From Isochrysis galbana (Eukaryota > Haptophyta > Isochrysidales > Isochrysidaceae), in assembly GCA_018136815.1 (NCBI GenBank), contig CM030931.1, positions 414,021 to 478,020 on the forward strand: a DNA stretch of 64,000 nt. The letters are read 5' to 3'. The stretch's first letter is position 1; the number at the start of each line of letters is the position of its first letter. The position numbers and the translations under genes are program-made. Under the pieces are notes generated by a model. It saw nothing but the letters and a program-made list of their open reading frames with translations. It made no database searches and was not told where the DNA came from. This document shows, piece after piece, positions 10,648-20,710 of this stretch.

Positions 10648-11573
10648 TCAGCGAGCTCTGAGTCCCTCAGTGCCGATGCGGGTAGAGTTGCGATGCCGCG
10701 GCTTGAGCGTAGCGTAATGCTTCCTGCTGATGAAGTCTTGCAGTTCATCTTTAATTCTTTGGAAGAATCTACCCTCTATGACTGGAAGAATCTGGTCTGC
10801 ATCGTTCCTGTTCTCCTTTCTAGCCGGTGCGTTGACACGAATCTCTGCGCGCGCGTACGCGTTCAGATAGATATCGAGTGCGCGTCGCTCAAGTGGATCA
10901 GGCGTCCCACCATCTTCTGGGAGCGATCGCACTCTGCCAAGATGCGGCTTCCGTGTCCCGCTCCAGTGCACGACGGCGACTGCGCTGAGAGGTATATCTA
11001 GTATCGCTGCGCAGATGCGAACCCCCCTGTCGGCCTTCATGTTGTACTCACACCCCACATGAACAACTGAGGAAGGTGCAAATTTCTCGTGCAAGAGAAA
11101 CGTGTATGCAGCAGTCTGAAAGCCATTACCACAAGGGTTCGAGAGGTTGCCGGGCTCATGTAGCCATCCCGAAATCAACCCAAACCGCGTGTAATTCGGT
11201 TTAATGCCCCAAACGCCGGTGTTCCATAAATGATATCCACTAGGATTGCATCCCGTGGGTGTCCGCAGCTCTTCGACGTGCACCTCTTGCGCTAGGAGGT
11301 GATCAATGTTGTGCAACACGGCGAGGTCAGTGTCTAGGTAGAGCACGAACTCGAACTGGGTGAGATTAAAAATGTGAAATATGGAATATGTCGGCCGAAA
11401 GTACTCGGGCCTCTGTGTGCCCTTACCAGCCTGACAAGAAACAGACCATTCCTCCACTGGTAGCAACCCAATGCGAAGCCGCTTCGTCTCTCGTTGCAAG
11501 ATAGGGTTGCTTGCCCAGGTAGTCGAGACGAGAGCATTGATCGGGTACTTTGGTGCAGTCTGGGTGAGCACAT
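10648..11573 (-). CDS. GT8 (glycogenin-like) glycosyltransferase
   Basis: The frame holds hallmarks of retaining GT8 glycosyltransferases. FRPTYSIFHIFNLTQFEFV leads into LYLDTDLAVLHNID; its DTD (about 11327-11335) is the metal/nucleotide-sugar binding DxD. Then come NTGVWGIKP and, near the C-terminus, VVHWSGTRKPH, the conserved H.xGxxKPW-type motif that contacts the sugar nucleotide. The glycogenin/galactinol synthase branch fits best, but donor and acceptor cannot be read from the sequence. The 5' end is unresolved: the frame opens near 11571 without a convincing ATG. A short upstream ATG peptide (MPSTASYIFALFGPVE, about 11660) could be a first exon, but I could not match splice phases. Confidence 0.7.
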
Positions 11574-11579
11574 CAGCAG

Positions 11580-12589
11580 CTGCTAGCAGGCTGGTGAGCC
11601 GGCCGTGCGTTCAACAGGGCCGAATAGGGCAAATATGTAAGAGGCAGTGCTGGGCATCGTCGCGGTCGAGCTGTCCTCCAGAGTAAATGATCCGTGAAGG
11701 CCCGAACCGATTTGCGGTCGACGTATTTTTCGTCGTTCGTTCGCGCCGAAATCGGCAAATATTTGGGCAAGGCCCGGACGGAGAGAGGCAAAACCGAAGA
11801 CTGACAAAAAGTCGCCTTGGAAAGCGCATATTGGCCAGGTGTGAAGAATACTTCACGTAAAATTCGCATACACATACATGAACAGGTTTCCTGACATCTT
11901 CATGCCTAACACATTCAAGACGGGTGAATACAATTGACATTTGGGATCGAACCAAAGCATTGTATCTCACTGATATGCTGCACCCACAAGCCACAAGTGA
12001 TCGACCTTGCCAAAAGCAAACGAGGGGTTGAATGCGCAAAAAAGGCCAGTTACTCGGTGCTGTTCTTGGCAACGGTAGGGAGTAGCACATTCATCTTTTA
12101 TCTGTTAGGTGGTCTTCAAGATACTGGTAAGCTTTGGAAACCTTATCAACGAGTTTTCCCCATTGAGCATTGAGGGAGAGCACAAACATCTATAGCTATA
12201 GCCTGCCTGCCTGCCTGCCGTATTTCATTCTTGTCCGATATAATAAAATAACTGAGCATTATAGTACCACTACTCCCACTAAAAAAAAACATTCTTGAAG
12301 GTGCCCGCTAAGCTTCTAATGACGCGCTCGCTCCCGCGCTCCCGCTACCATCGCCATCGCCTATACCCCTACCTCTGCACCCCCGCCCGCTCCCCCCCTC
12401 GTTCCTTTTTCTTCGGTTTTGGGGGGTCGGCCCACGTACACTACTATGGGCCTAGCGCTTGGGGGGGGGGAGGGGCAGGCTTCTTGCGTTTGTGCTGCGC
12501 CTGTCTCGGGACCATCTCATCCCAGTGTGGGGGCCGGGCCTTTCGGCCTTCCCCATCGGGTTCCTCCCGTGGAGGCAAATTGCCTATTG
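11580..12589. other. unassigned region, possible 5' exon and promoter of the GT8 gene
   Basis: ORFs here carry no domains. CTGC repeats lie at about 12205-12220 and poly-C/G runs at 12385-12475. The segment 11580-11810 may contain a first exon of the GT8 gene. Confidence 0.3.
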
Positions 12590-13339
12590 CTATCCCTGGT
12601 CGCTGGGTCCGGTGTTGTTTTGCTGATGTACTATGTGTTTTATGTTGAGGCGCTCTAGTACTGATACGAGTTTACTACTTGGAACTAATTCGTTGTCGTC
12701 GTTTGTTTCGAAGATTGGGCGGAATTCGTTGACATCTATACGTTTCTTGGGCTGGCGGCCCATGTCTGCTTTGGCTCTTCTCGATGCGTCCGTGTTGTTT
12801 CCGTAGAGCGCCGCTTTGCACAACGTGGTGTATCTTTCGAGCATCCTTCTAACGACGTGATCGCTGTTGAATTTGATGTTGTCGTAGTGTATTCGATAGA
12901 AGTCGGTGAGTATGTATCTCCAAGCCAATAGGTACAGGGTTTCCCTAGCGGGTGACGGTGAAGAATTCGGTAGTAGGAAGAGTCTTTCTACGGCTTTCTC
13001 TGCTTTCGTTTTGGTCCCGGGGCTGTAGGCCGGCGAAATGTCCGTGAGGTAGTGTATCGTGTTGAACACGCTATCTAGCGATGGGCACGTCCCTATATGG
13101 ACGGACGATTCATCATCTTGCGCGCATAGGCGACAGGTGGGGTCCCGTCCCGGGAAACGGTTGTACGTGCCTATTCTACGGTGTGTTATGTGTTTGTAGT
13201 GCATGTAAAAGTCTCTAGGAGTGATTAGCGGGGACGTGTAGATCCGGGCCAAGTGTTTCCATGTGTCCGAGTCGACCGGTAGTCTTTCGCCCCATCTGGC
13301 GGGGCCGTTTTGTTGGCGTATTTTGGGTTCTAGCCTTTA
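12590..13339 (-). mobile_element. LINE ORF2 C-terminal fragment with RT-type zinc-binding motif
   Basis: After a TAA at 13337-13339 the frame stays open to 12590. It encodes WKHLARIYTSPLITPRDFY, then RRIGTYNRFPGRDPTCRLC..ESSVHIGTCPSL, a C-x2-C...H-x4-C pattern like the zinc-binding tail of LINE reverse transcriptases, and then LYLLAWRYILTDFYRIHYD. The last part matches the fragment at 43768-44091 (LYVIAWKYILRDFYRVEFE). It is continuous, in the same frame, with the ORF at 13337-13975 apart from that one stop codon. Confidence 0.6.
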
Positions 13340-13975
13340 GAGCGCGGCAGTTATGTGGCTTACTTGTGTTTTGTTGAGTGGCGTCTTTCCGTCTATGGAG
13401 TATTCGTCTGGGAGCGGGAAGTCTGTCGGCCTGTTGCCTTTGTATCCTTCTCCCCACCTGGTCGGAGGGTATATATCTAGGTCCGCCGGGGCGGTTGTTG
13501 GTTTGCCTATTATCGGAGTGCCCAGGTACGAAAGTTCGACTTCGTACCACGTGCCGCGTTGTAGGAGGTAGTATTCCCCTCCTTTACTAATCCTTATGTC
13601 GAGGGGGGGTTCCTTTTGTGTTTCGTGTTTGTCGTCTAACCGCTCGCTCTCCCCTTTTGTCAGAGCAAGGCTGATCTCACTCTTGGAGATTGCCTGCGAG
13701 GGCGCGCCGGCAGCTAGCGCGGAACGCGGTTCTTGTGGGGAGCTCATGGAGCTTTCCTCGGGGGTGACTACGGGCATGGTGATCGACGCACGACGCACGA
13801 CGCACGCACGGAGCACGGTGGGCGCGGAAGTGCGAAAGGAGGCTTGTGGGAGGTGGTGGCAGGCGACTGGGGGTGGCTCAGGCGCGTGCTTGACTTGTAT
13901 TGACTCGTTGACTCGGGGTATAGACTCGGGAACTCGTACCAGATGGAGCCCGGGGACGAAAGGCGCAGTACGCAC
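13337..13975 (-). mobile_element. LINE ORF2 fragment upstream of the zinc-binding tail
   Basis: It encodes GEYYLLQRGTWYEVELSYLG and ends KTQVSHITAAL just before the TAA at 13337. A homologous fragment lies at 9502-9792. It overlaps the gag-like ORF (13878-16073) by about 97 bp in another frame. The N-terminal 60 residues have no match that I recognise. Confidence 0.5.
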
Positions 13976-16073
13976 AGCCGTTGGCGTCGGTCCACTCCTT
14001 GACGTCGCGGTCTAAGTCGTCGAGACGCGGCGCGGTCATGGTGGCATCGGAGGGGCGGCAGCGCGTGAGCGCAGCGCGAAGGGCCGGGTGACCCGCGTAA
14101 CGAGAAATTTGCCAGAAGCGGGCTCGCGCTCGAGACCAGCTACCTGGATCCCATTCCGAGAGGCCCGAATCGGCCGGAAGCCCAAGGCCGTTCGGAGGGG
14201 GCTCACATTGGCGACGAGAAGACGTGCTTTTGCCGAGGGGACGGTCAAGAAGTGCGTCCGGTAGCGGAGACGATGCGGAGTAATTCGTAGGTGGAGGAGG
14301 AGCCCGACGATTGTCAGCGCCAGTCGTCTTGCGGTTCGAGTTGTTGTTTTGCGATTTTAATGCCTCGGCCACCGCCGCTTGGACGGCGGCGACCATCGAA
14401 GCCGTAGTGTCCACGGGATTAGAGGCAGCCTTAGCAACTTTGGCGGTCTTGGTGGGCTTGGAAGTAGTCGCCGGCGGCGTCACGGCGGCGACCGTGGTGA
14501 CCGACGCTTGTTGTTGGCCAGCGCGGGCTTGTTCGTACGGGCTCAGGTAGCGCTGGCAGAGGTTGACGCACGAAAGGGCCGAACGAGGGAGCTCGTGGTT
14601 CTCGACGCGGAAGCGAGTCTTTGCAAGACACTCGCCAAACTTGGTCGCGTTATCCACGCCGCGAGCCGCGTCGACCTTGTCGTTCCGAATGATGGACTCG
14701 AATCGTTGATTGATATCGTGCGACATGTTTGGGTGGTCCCAGACCGTCGTGGCATCCACCTTCGCGTCACCCATCTTGCGGACGTACGCGCGCACCAAAT
14801 TCTTGGATAACTCTAAGAGATCGGAGCCGGCTTCACGGGCTACGAGCCTGTCCCACTCCATGGAGGCGGAGTCTTTGGCGAAGCCGGGCACGTTGGCCGC
14901 GAAGGTGGCGTCGCACTTGCGGAGAAGCACGTCGCAGGCCAGCGCGGGGTTGAGAGAGAGGACCGGGTCTTCGGCGAGATCGAGGAGGAAGGCGTAGATC
15001 CTTTGGTTGCCGGTGGTGCACAAGTTGGCGGCCGCTAGCAAGGATGTAAAGATTTCACGGTGGTCGCAGCCGAGCGAGAGGGCGCGCTCGAGCGGCTTGA
15101 TGAAGGACAGACGAAAATCATTCCAGGAGGTGGCCGCTGTCTGGACGTTGTCCGAGGCCAGGCCCTTCGGGAACTTGATCTCGGAAAGCTCTTTGCCCAT
15201 TCGGACTTGGTGATGGAGGGTGCGGTCGAGGAAGAAGCGGCTCCGAGCCCACTTGGTCACGTGCTCCTTCTCGAAAAACACGCGGTAGTGCCAAACATTG
15301 CCGGCTCGAGAGAGGCCGCCGTTGAGAATGGCGTGGATGAGCTCGAAATCGTCGGACTTCCTGTAGAGAGAGGCTACCTCGTAGGCGGCATCCTCAAACA
15401 GTTGGCCCCACGAGGCTAGGATGACCTCTCGCTCAGAAGCATCACCGGCGAGGCTTGGATCGACGGGATGGCGCCGAGCCGCCGGATTTGGAAGCGAGCG
15501 GAGGCCCGCGACGGTGGGTGGAGGTTGGGGATCAGAAACAGGCTCGGCGGACGTGACAGGAACGGGCGTATTGAATACGGGATCGGAATTCGAATTCGGC
15601 GGAACGGAGAACGGCGCGGCGGGCAAAGGTTGAGAAGGGGACTCAACCGAGGCCGGAGGGGCACCAATGGAGTTGTCTCCTTCTTCCACAAGCGGTGGCG
15701 AAGCTTCGACTCGAGGAGAAGTCGTAGTGCCCGCTTGGCCTTGTAGAATGCTGAGTATCGCGTTGAAGGTAGACCCCACCTCCCGCTGAAATTCTTCGTG
15801 GCGTTGGGCGGCTTGGAGGGTAGAGGACTCAAGGCGGTCGACAGCGCCGCGGAGAGCCTCAATCTGGACTTGTTGGTCCATGATTTGGGCGGCGCCGACG
15901 GTGGCGGTCGGAGGTGGAACGAAGTTACGTTTGGGGTACGAGTACGTCGACGACGGGGGTGGAACAAACTCTTCATTTGGTGGGGGCTCGAAAGGAGGGA
16001 GGGACCGGACGGAACCCACATCATCTTCAGCACCAACCACAGAGGGATTGAGAGAGGAAGGAACACTTGGCAA
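13878..16073 (-). CDS. gag-like retroelement protein, 731 residues
   Basis: A long uninterrupted ORF inside LINE debris. The first 90 residues are Pro/Ser-rich, then comes a coiled-coil-like stretch (QIEALRGAVDRLESSTLQAA), a second Pro/Ser linker, and a 300-residue helical core rich in Trp, Leu and Arg (ELIHAILNGGLSRAGNVWHY; FFLDRTLHHQVRMGKELSEI). An Ala/Thr/Lys linker with poly-Asn and a basic tail ending DANGCAYCAFRPRA follow. This order (coiled coil, helical core, basic tail with a short Cys pair) is typical of gag or LINE ORF1 proteins, but I recognise no family. The ORF is intact, so it may still be functional or recently inserted. A host gene cannot be excluded. Confidence 0.45.
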   Translation of the reverse strand: MPSVPSSLNPSVVGAEDDVGSVRSLPPFEPPPNEEFVPPPSSTYSYPKRNFVPPPTATVGAAQIMDQQVQIEALRGAVDRLESSTLQAAQRHEEFQREVGSTFNAILSILQGQAGTTTSPRVEASPPLVEEGDNSIGAPPASVESPSQPLPAAPFSVPPNSNSDPVFNTPVPVTSAEPVSDPQPPPTVAGLRSLPNPAARRHPVDPSLAGDASEREVILASWGQLFEDAAYEVASLYRKSDDFELIHAILNGGLSRAGNVWHYRVFFEKEHVTKWARSRFFLDRTLHHQVRMGKELSEIKFPKGLASDNVQTAATSWNDFRLSFIKPLERALSLGCDHREIFTSLLAAANLCTTGNQRIYAFLLDLAEDPVLSLNPALACDVLLRKCDATFAANVPGFAKDSASMEWDRLVAREAGSDLLELSKNLVRAYVRKMGDAKVDATTVWDHPNMSHDINQRFESIIRNDKVDAARGVDNATKFGECLAKTRFRVENHELPRSALSCVNLCQRYLSPYEQARAGQQQASVTTVAAVTPPATTSKPTKTAKVAKAASNPVDTTASMVAAVQAAVAEALKSQNNNSNRKTTGADNRRAPPPPTNYSASSPLPDALLDRPLGKSTSSRRQCEPPPNGLGLPADSGLSEWDPGSWSRARARFWQISRYAGHPALRAALTRCRPSDATMTAPRLDDLDRDVKEWTDANGCAYCAFRPRAPSGTSSRVYTPSQRVNTSQARA

Positions 16074-16077
16074 AGGA

Positions 16078-16560
16078 TCAGCAAAAGAAAGGAGAGGAAA
16101 GGCCGCCGGTGGAGCAACGGACGAGGCGAGAGGACCCCTTCCATCTACTGTCTATTAACACTTCGGCCGTGTCCGGCAGAAGGGCTACTCTCGGTGAGGA
16201 GTCGCGTACCGCGATGCCCACACCGCTGGCCGGATCGGCAGGGGTGGCTGGTGCTTGCACCATGTGCCATCCCATCGCCTTGGCGGTCATGCATGCTCTG
16301 CTGTGTGACCCGTCCGCGTACGCGTGGAGTTCTTGCAAGAGGATTACATCTATCTTGGCCTTTCTCGCCTGCGTCAGGACCGAGCAGAGGGCCCCATTTC
16401 TGGTGCCGTTGATGTTGAAAGACGCGATAGTGATCGGCCCGGCCCGAAGCCATCTTCGTATGCGTGTAGTTCCTGAAGCAGTAGTATATCTACTCTCGCT
16501 TTCCGCTTTCCGCGCACTTGCGAACCAACTATAAAGTTAGTTGAAAATATGCATATTGCA
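16078..16560 (-). mobile_element. LINE 5' end and endonuclease fragment(s), rearranged
   Basis: The minus-strand peptide LLQELHAYADGS..GWHMVQAPATPADPASGVGI aligns with the LINE endonuclease at 29434 (YAQELHHYSDGW..WFQSPATRGDPGSGVAI). A second short copy of ILLLQELHAYEDG lies at about 16450-16490 in a different frame. The right edge, 16530-16546, is AACTATAAAGTTAGTTG, the reverse complement of the AT-rich LINE leader at 7090. ORF1 is missing between leader and endonuclease, so this copy is internally deleted. Confidence 0.55.
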
Positions 16561-17606
16561 TATTGCATATGCATATGTCATATATGTGCCATATGCTGCA
16601 TATTTCTACCTGGGCCTACACTTGCCCCACAGCCGCCCGCCGCCCGCCCCCAGCCCCGAGCCCCCCCCCCCCCCCCTCGCGTTCCCGCGCGGCCCCCATC
16701 CCTCCCGCCCCCGGGGGTGCTCTTTAACGATAGCTGAGCAATAACTGGTAATTTTTAAAGTTAAAGTTGCTCGGTAAGTTGCTCAAAGTTGCTCGAGGTT
16801 GCTCTTCTAGGGGTAAAGATGCTCGGAGTTGCTCGCACGCTCAAACACCCCAAAGTTGCTCGAAAAGTTGCCGGCAACTCTTGCCTGGCCCTATTTGCCT
16901 CTAAATAGTTGATGATACGGCGCGCCATAATACTCTACTGTCGCAAGACCGATCGAGATCGGCTGCTTAGCCCTCACAAGGGCAGCCACATTCGGGAGAG
17001 TGCTTGCGTCCGTACCCAACGTGCGTGCTGTTTCCCGGAGCCCTACTAACTCTCGGGTCAGGGTGCTCGGCCCTGCTAGAACTGCCCAGACAGGCATGGG
17101 TAGGCAGCCGCATCCAGGGAAAAGAATAGATCTAAACGATCTAAAGCGAACTTCACAGTAGACAAACTGTTGCATTCAAGTATTCGAGCAGCCATTTTGT
17201 CCAGAGGACTACGTCGGCCGCCTTTTAAACTCTAGCGTCGAACCACTTCCACTTCGGGGCCGCTAGCCGCTATAGTGTTTGTAACCTCTAGCGTGGCGTG
17301 CCGTATATAATGAAGTTTACTATCGTGGCTCTACCGAATATTGTCATGTAGTTCGTAGCCAATGCCAGTTTGGCGACATTGTTGTCTATTTCATCCGCTA
17401 GTTTCTAGTCTACCCTATGCAATAGGAGTAGTAGTAGTGTAGTAGTAGTTCCATGCGCCTGTTTGCTGTTTGCGCTCGCAAAGTGAATAGCGGCTGTCCC
17501 GGCAGAAAGAAAGTACTGGTCGCAGATTTGTGGGCATATGATCACGTAAGTACGTCGAGATCAGAGTGCTACGATGGTGCATGCGGTTGCCTGTGAAAAC
17601 TCAGAG
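16545..17606. other. intergenic with AT-rich palindrome and GTTGCTC repeats
   Basis: 16548-16605 is an AT-rich stretch of ATGCATATTGCATAT-type self-complementary words. 16766-16875 holds about eight copies of (A)AGTTGCTCG at irregular 8-30 bp spacing. An ORF on the minus strand (16891-17175) has no recognisable motif. 17425-17450 is a GTA microsatellite. Confidence 0.5.
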
Positions 17607-18185
17607 TTACTTTGCCGCCGGAGGTGCTTGTTGTGGTATTGAAGGCAATGTCGAAAATTCGTCTACATGGACGGCGCACAGCGACGACTTAAACCGCGAT
17701 CCGAAGGGATCGTCGTTCTTATCGAGCTTCTGCGAATAGAGCACGTACACCACGGACTGACCCTGCTTATCTATTACACGGCGCACCTTGAGCGACTTGA
17801 AGAGCAGTGAGCGCGCCTCTGAGAAGACCTCTTCCCCCTCGTTTGAGAGTAAGGCGTCTGAGCTGACGATGACACGCCCACGGTTGCTGCATGTAAGGCC
17901 GGCAAGTGTTGGGTCCTGAAACACGTCTCCCTTTGCAATCTTCTCAGTGAGAGGCTTCTGGAAGTCGGAGAGGTAGAGCTGGACGCCATCGACCTTTGGG
18001 TCATTGAAGGCCTCGATCCGCAGTGTGTCCTTGAGGAAGAAGCCGGATCCTGACATCTCCGCGACGACTCGCTGGTTGACGTTGTCCGCGTTCGCGGGTG
18101 CGAGTGGCGGCGCGCACGCCAGCGCCGCCGCGCACGCCAGGGCCGCGGCGTGGCGGCCGACGATGGAGGGCGTCGGCAGTCGCAT
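17607..18185 (-). CDS. CreA-like plastid (thylakoid lumen) protein
   Basis: The 192-residue product starts at ATG 18185 and ends at the TAA at 17607. The N-terminus MRLPTPSIVGRHAAAL, followed by an Ala/Leu/Cys-rich hydrophobic stretch ending APANA, is a cleavable lumen- or plastid-type signal. The mature part follows the CreA family (PF05981) plan: LRIEAFNDPKVDGVQLYLSD, GLTCSNRGRV, EEVFSEARSLLFKSLKVRR, and VYVLYSQKL near the end. Bacterial CreA is a small periplasmic protein of unclear function; plant and algal homologues are plastid proteins. A separate upstream exon with an ER signal is possible but not seen. A very long polypyrimidine tract on the coding strand lies just upstream. Confidence 0.75.
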   Translation of the reverse strand: MRLPTPSIVGRHAAALACAAALACAPPLAPANADNVNQRVVAEMSGSGFFLKDTLRIEAFNDPKVDGVQLYLSDFQKPLTEKIAKGDVFQDPTLAGLTCSNRGRVIVSSDALLSNEGEEVFSEARSLLFKSLKVRRVIDKQGQSVVYVLYSQKLDKNDDPFGSRFKSSLCAVHVDEFSTLPSIPQQAPPAAK

Positions 18186-18199
18186 CGACGAGAGGAGGG

Positions 18200-18482
<283 letters not shown>

Positions 18483-18490
18483 TTTTTGCA

Positions 18491-18544
18491 GCGACTCCAC
18501 GGGGACTCAAGAGTACTCAACAGGCTTGATTCCCCGTCGAGTCG
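18491..18544. repeat. 21-bp inverted repeat (hairpin)
   Basis: The left arm 18491-18511 (GCGACTCCACGGGGACTCAA..) and right arm 18524-18544 are complementary at 19 of 21 positions with a 12-base loop. Flanking TTTTTGCA and TTGCAAAA extend the symmetry after a break. It lies between the GA tract and the Harbinger transposase remnant. Confidence 0.8.
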
Positions 18545-18641
18545 CTGTTGAGTCGCTCTTGCAAAAGGCCAAATCAGACGGCGGAGACCCAACAGAGGGC
18601 TCCTCAACCAATCTCGCGCCGCCAGAGCGCGCTGGCCAGCG

Positions 18642-19839
18642 ATGCCCACCCGGCCCTTCACGGCGCGAGAGCTGGAGGACTGCAGACTGGCCATGTTCCT
18701 GGCGCTGGAGGAGCGGAGAGACAGGGCGCGCAAGAGGGCTCGCGACGGGCCGGACGCCGCCACAGACGACTTCTTGGAATTCGCCTTTCTGGCGGTGGTT
18801 CGCCTTTCTGATGGTGGCAGCGGAGCCGCTCATGCGGACGACGCGGTCTCGCATAGGGGCCCGAGCGGCTCTCCATTGTAAGGCTGGAGCGGGAGGCTGC
18901 AGCAGCTGGCGGCGGCGACGGCGTGCTAATGCGCGACGTCTACGCGCGCTTTGGCGTGCGCCTCGTCGACCTGCGACGCTTTGTGCACGAGTTGGACATG
19001 CCTTCAGGCATGCGCCTACGTGGTCGCCATGTGATCATGTGATGAGTGGCGAGGAAGCTGTTCTCATCACCTTACGCAGATTTAAGCACGCAGGTGAATA
19101 GCCACGCCTGTGCACACGCGTGTCTGCCTTCCCATCTGCCCCCTTCCCTCTCACTCTGCGCCTCGTCTCCCAATCCCGTGCTGCAGGTAGTGCGGCGGCA
19201 CTCACATGGGAGTTGGGCCGTAGTGAAGCGGCCATCAGCGCAACGCATGCTGCGGTGGTGGACCACATTCACACAAGGTTCAAGGTTCCCCCATCTCATT
19301 GATTCCCGTAGCTTTTCTACGTTTGCCCCCCTCTTCCCAAGGTTTGCTGGCGCCTTTTTGTGGAAGCAGGGTTCCATTGCCCAATCTGGTCGGCTTTTCA
19401 TTGATGGGAAGTTGCGGAAGGTAGCCCGACAGCCCGACCCGTTCGAGCTCAGTCCATGTTGTACTTAGGACATAAAAGGTGCCACGGAGTGAAAATTCAA
19501 GGTGTTGTGTTTCCCAACGGCATCCAGCCTTGGCCGTACGGTCCTATCGATGGGTCGCGCCATGATTCTTTTGTGCTTCAGGCATCGTTCGTCAGGATTG
19601 ATACCCATCCGCCTGCACCGATGCACCGACTGTTCACCAGTGCACCAGTGCTGGACGCACGTTTGTGTTGTGCTGTGTTGTGCTGGACGCATGTTTGTGC
19701 TGGACGCACGTTTGGCGACTCCGCTTCCCCAATGTCACCGTACCTTTACTACCGCATGTACCGTGGGAACATGCCTCCATGGCAGGCTTTCTTCAATAGA
19801 GTGTTGGCACCCCATCGCCATCGCGTCAGTGTAGAATGA
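18642..19839 (+). pseudogene. PIF/Harbinger-type transposase (DDE_Tnp_4), frameshifted
   Basis: Pieces of a Harbinger transposase appear in order in changing frames: LRRFVHELDMPSGMRLRGRH, GEEAVLITLRRFKHAG, LTWELGRSEAAISATHAAVV (the FGrS..iS motif), GRLFIDGKLRKVARQ (the 'fIDG' catalytic Asp block), YLGHKRCHGVKIQGVVFPNG with the next Asp in GSRHDSF, and the tail FFNRVLAPHRHRVSVE. An intron with clean borders fits 19093-19187 (GTGAAT..CTGCAG, phase 1). The reading frame is broken at 19028-19043 by a duplicated CATGTGAT and again near 19455 by a single-base shift. The last motif normally continues (VSVEWGFG) but stops here. The family is confident; the copy is dead. Confidence 0.7.
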
Positions 19840-20700
19840 CCTCGACGGCTCGCCGAGCAGCGTCACGGGCCACAGCATCCATGTGCTCAACGTCCCAGGA
19901 GTTCCTAGGAGAGGTGGGCCTTGAAGTTTGTCGTTTTCCTTCGTCCTTCGGAGAAAAAAGCTTCTTGCTCCTGCGCCGTTGTTCGGGTGCAAGGTCTGCG
20001 GCCGCACATTCCCCAAAGCGATGAGCCTGCGCTTGGATTGTCTGCAGCACAAGCACAAGCACGCAGCCAACGGTTCGGGTGGGGAAGTGGAAGTGGAGAC
20101 GCTCCTCCTTTCTTCTTTCTTCCTTCATTCAGCTCAACGCACACATGCAGCAGTCGGATGGCATTCACATTCTTGTTCTTGTTCCACCTTGGAAGTCCTC
20201 CTCCTCCTTGCGTGCTTTCCGATGTACTCGTTCTCGTTGTCTCGGGCGGGCACCGATGCCACATGCATGTGGTTGCGCATCGTGGAGGCACCAGCGCTTC
20301 ATGGCGGTTAATTGCTCTCGGCCCACAGCCATTTGGATATTCTTAAATATGTCGACGTTAACGGTTGCCCACGGGGAGCGCCAACATGAGTAAGTTCGGC
20401 TTAAGGTGCAACATAGTGCCGCCAATAGAGCGTGGAGTTTACGGGTTGTTGAGCAGTACCACTTGTTTGTCGAAAGGTGTGGCGAGCCAAAGCTGGCCGT
20501 AGAGCACGGATCCTGCGTTGCGTCGTGAAGACCCTGGGCGGTGTGCCCTTTTGTTAAGGGATGGTGGTTGATGACACCATACTCGCTCAAGGGTTGACCA
20601 AATGTTGTTGATGAGGTAAGTTGGCACTTCCACCGCTGGGGTTTGATGTAGGTGCGAGTAACCTACCACATCAGCACGAGTAGATGGGTCGTCCATGACG
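19840..20700. other. unassigned; one possible C2H2-like peptide
   Basis: An ORF at 19928 reads FGCKVCGRTFPKAMSLRLD followed by CLQHKHKH. This resembles a C2H2 finger start (CxxC..F) but the Cys-His spacing is too long. No other motif was found. This could be the 5' flank of the Fanzor element. Confidence 0.25.
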
Positions 20701-20710
20701 GTATGAGAAG

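Noticed and set aside
14311-14810. Plus-strand ORFs opposite the gag-like ORF
   Set aside because: Ala/Val-rich shadows; the minus-strand 731-residue frame is far longer and has normal composition.
16548-16605. Replication origin or CRISPR-like array
   Set aside because: It is simple AT-rich self-complementary repetition without spacers or regular units.
16891-17175. 94-residue minus-strand ORF as a gene
   Set aside because: Normal composition but no motif, no homologous feature in the window and no gene-like context.
19928-20020. C2H2 zinc finger
   Set aside because: The Cys-Cys to His spacing is 16 instead of about 12, and the frame continues into motif-free sequence.
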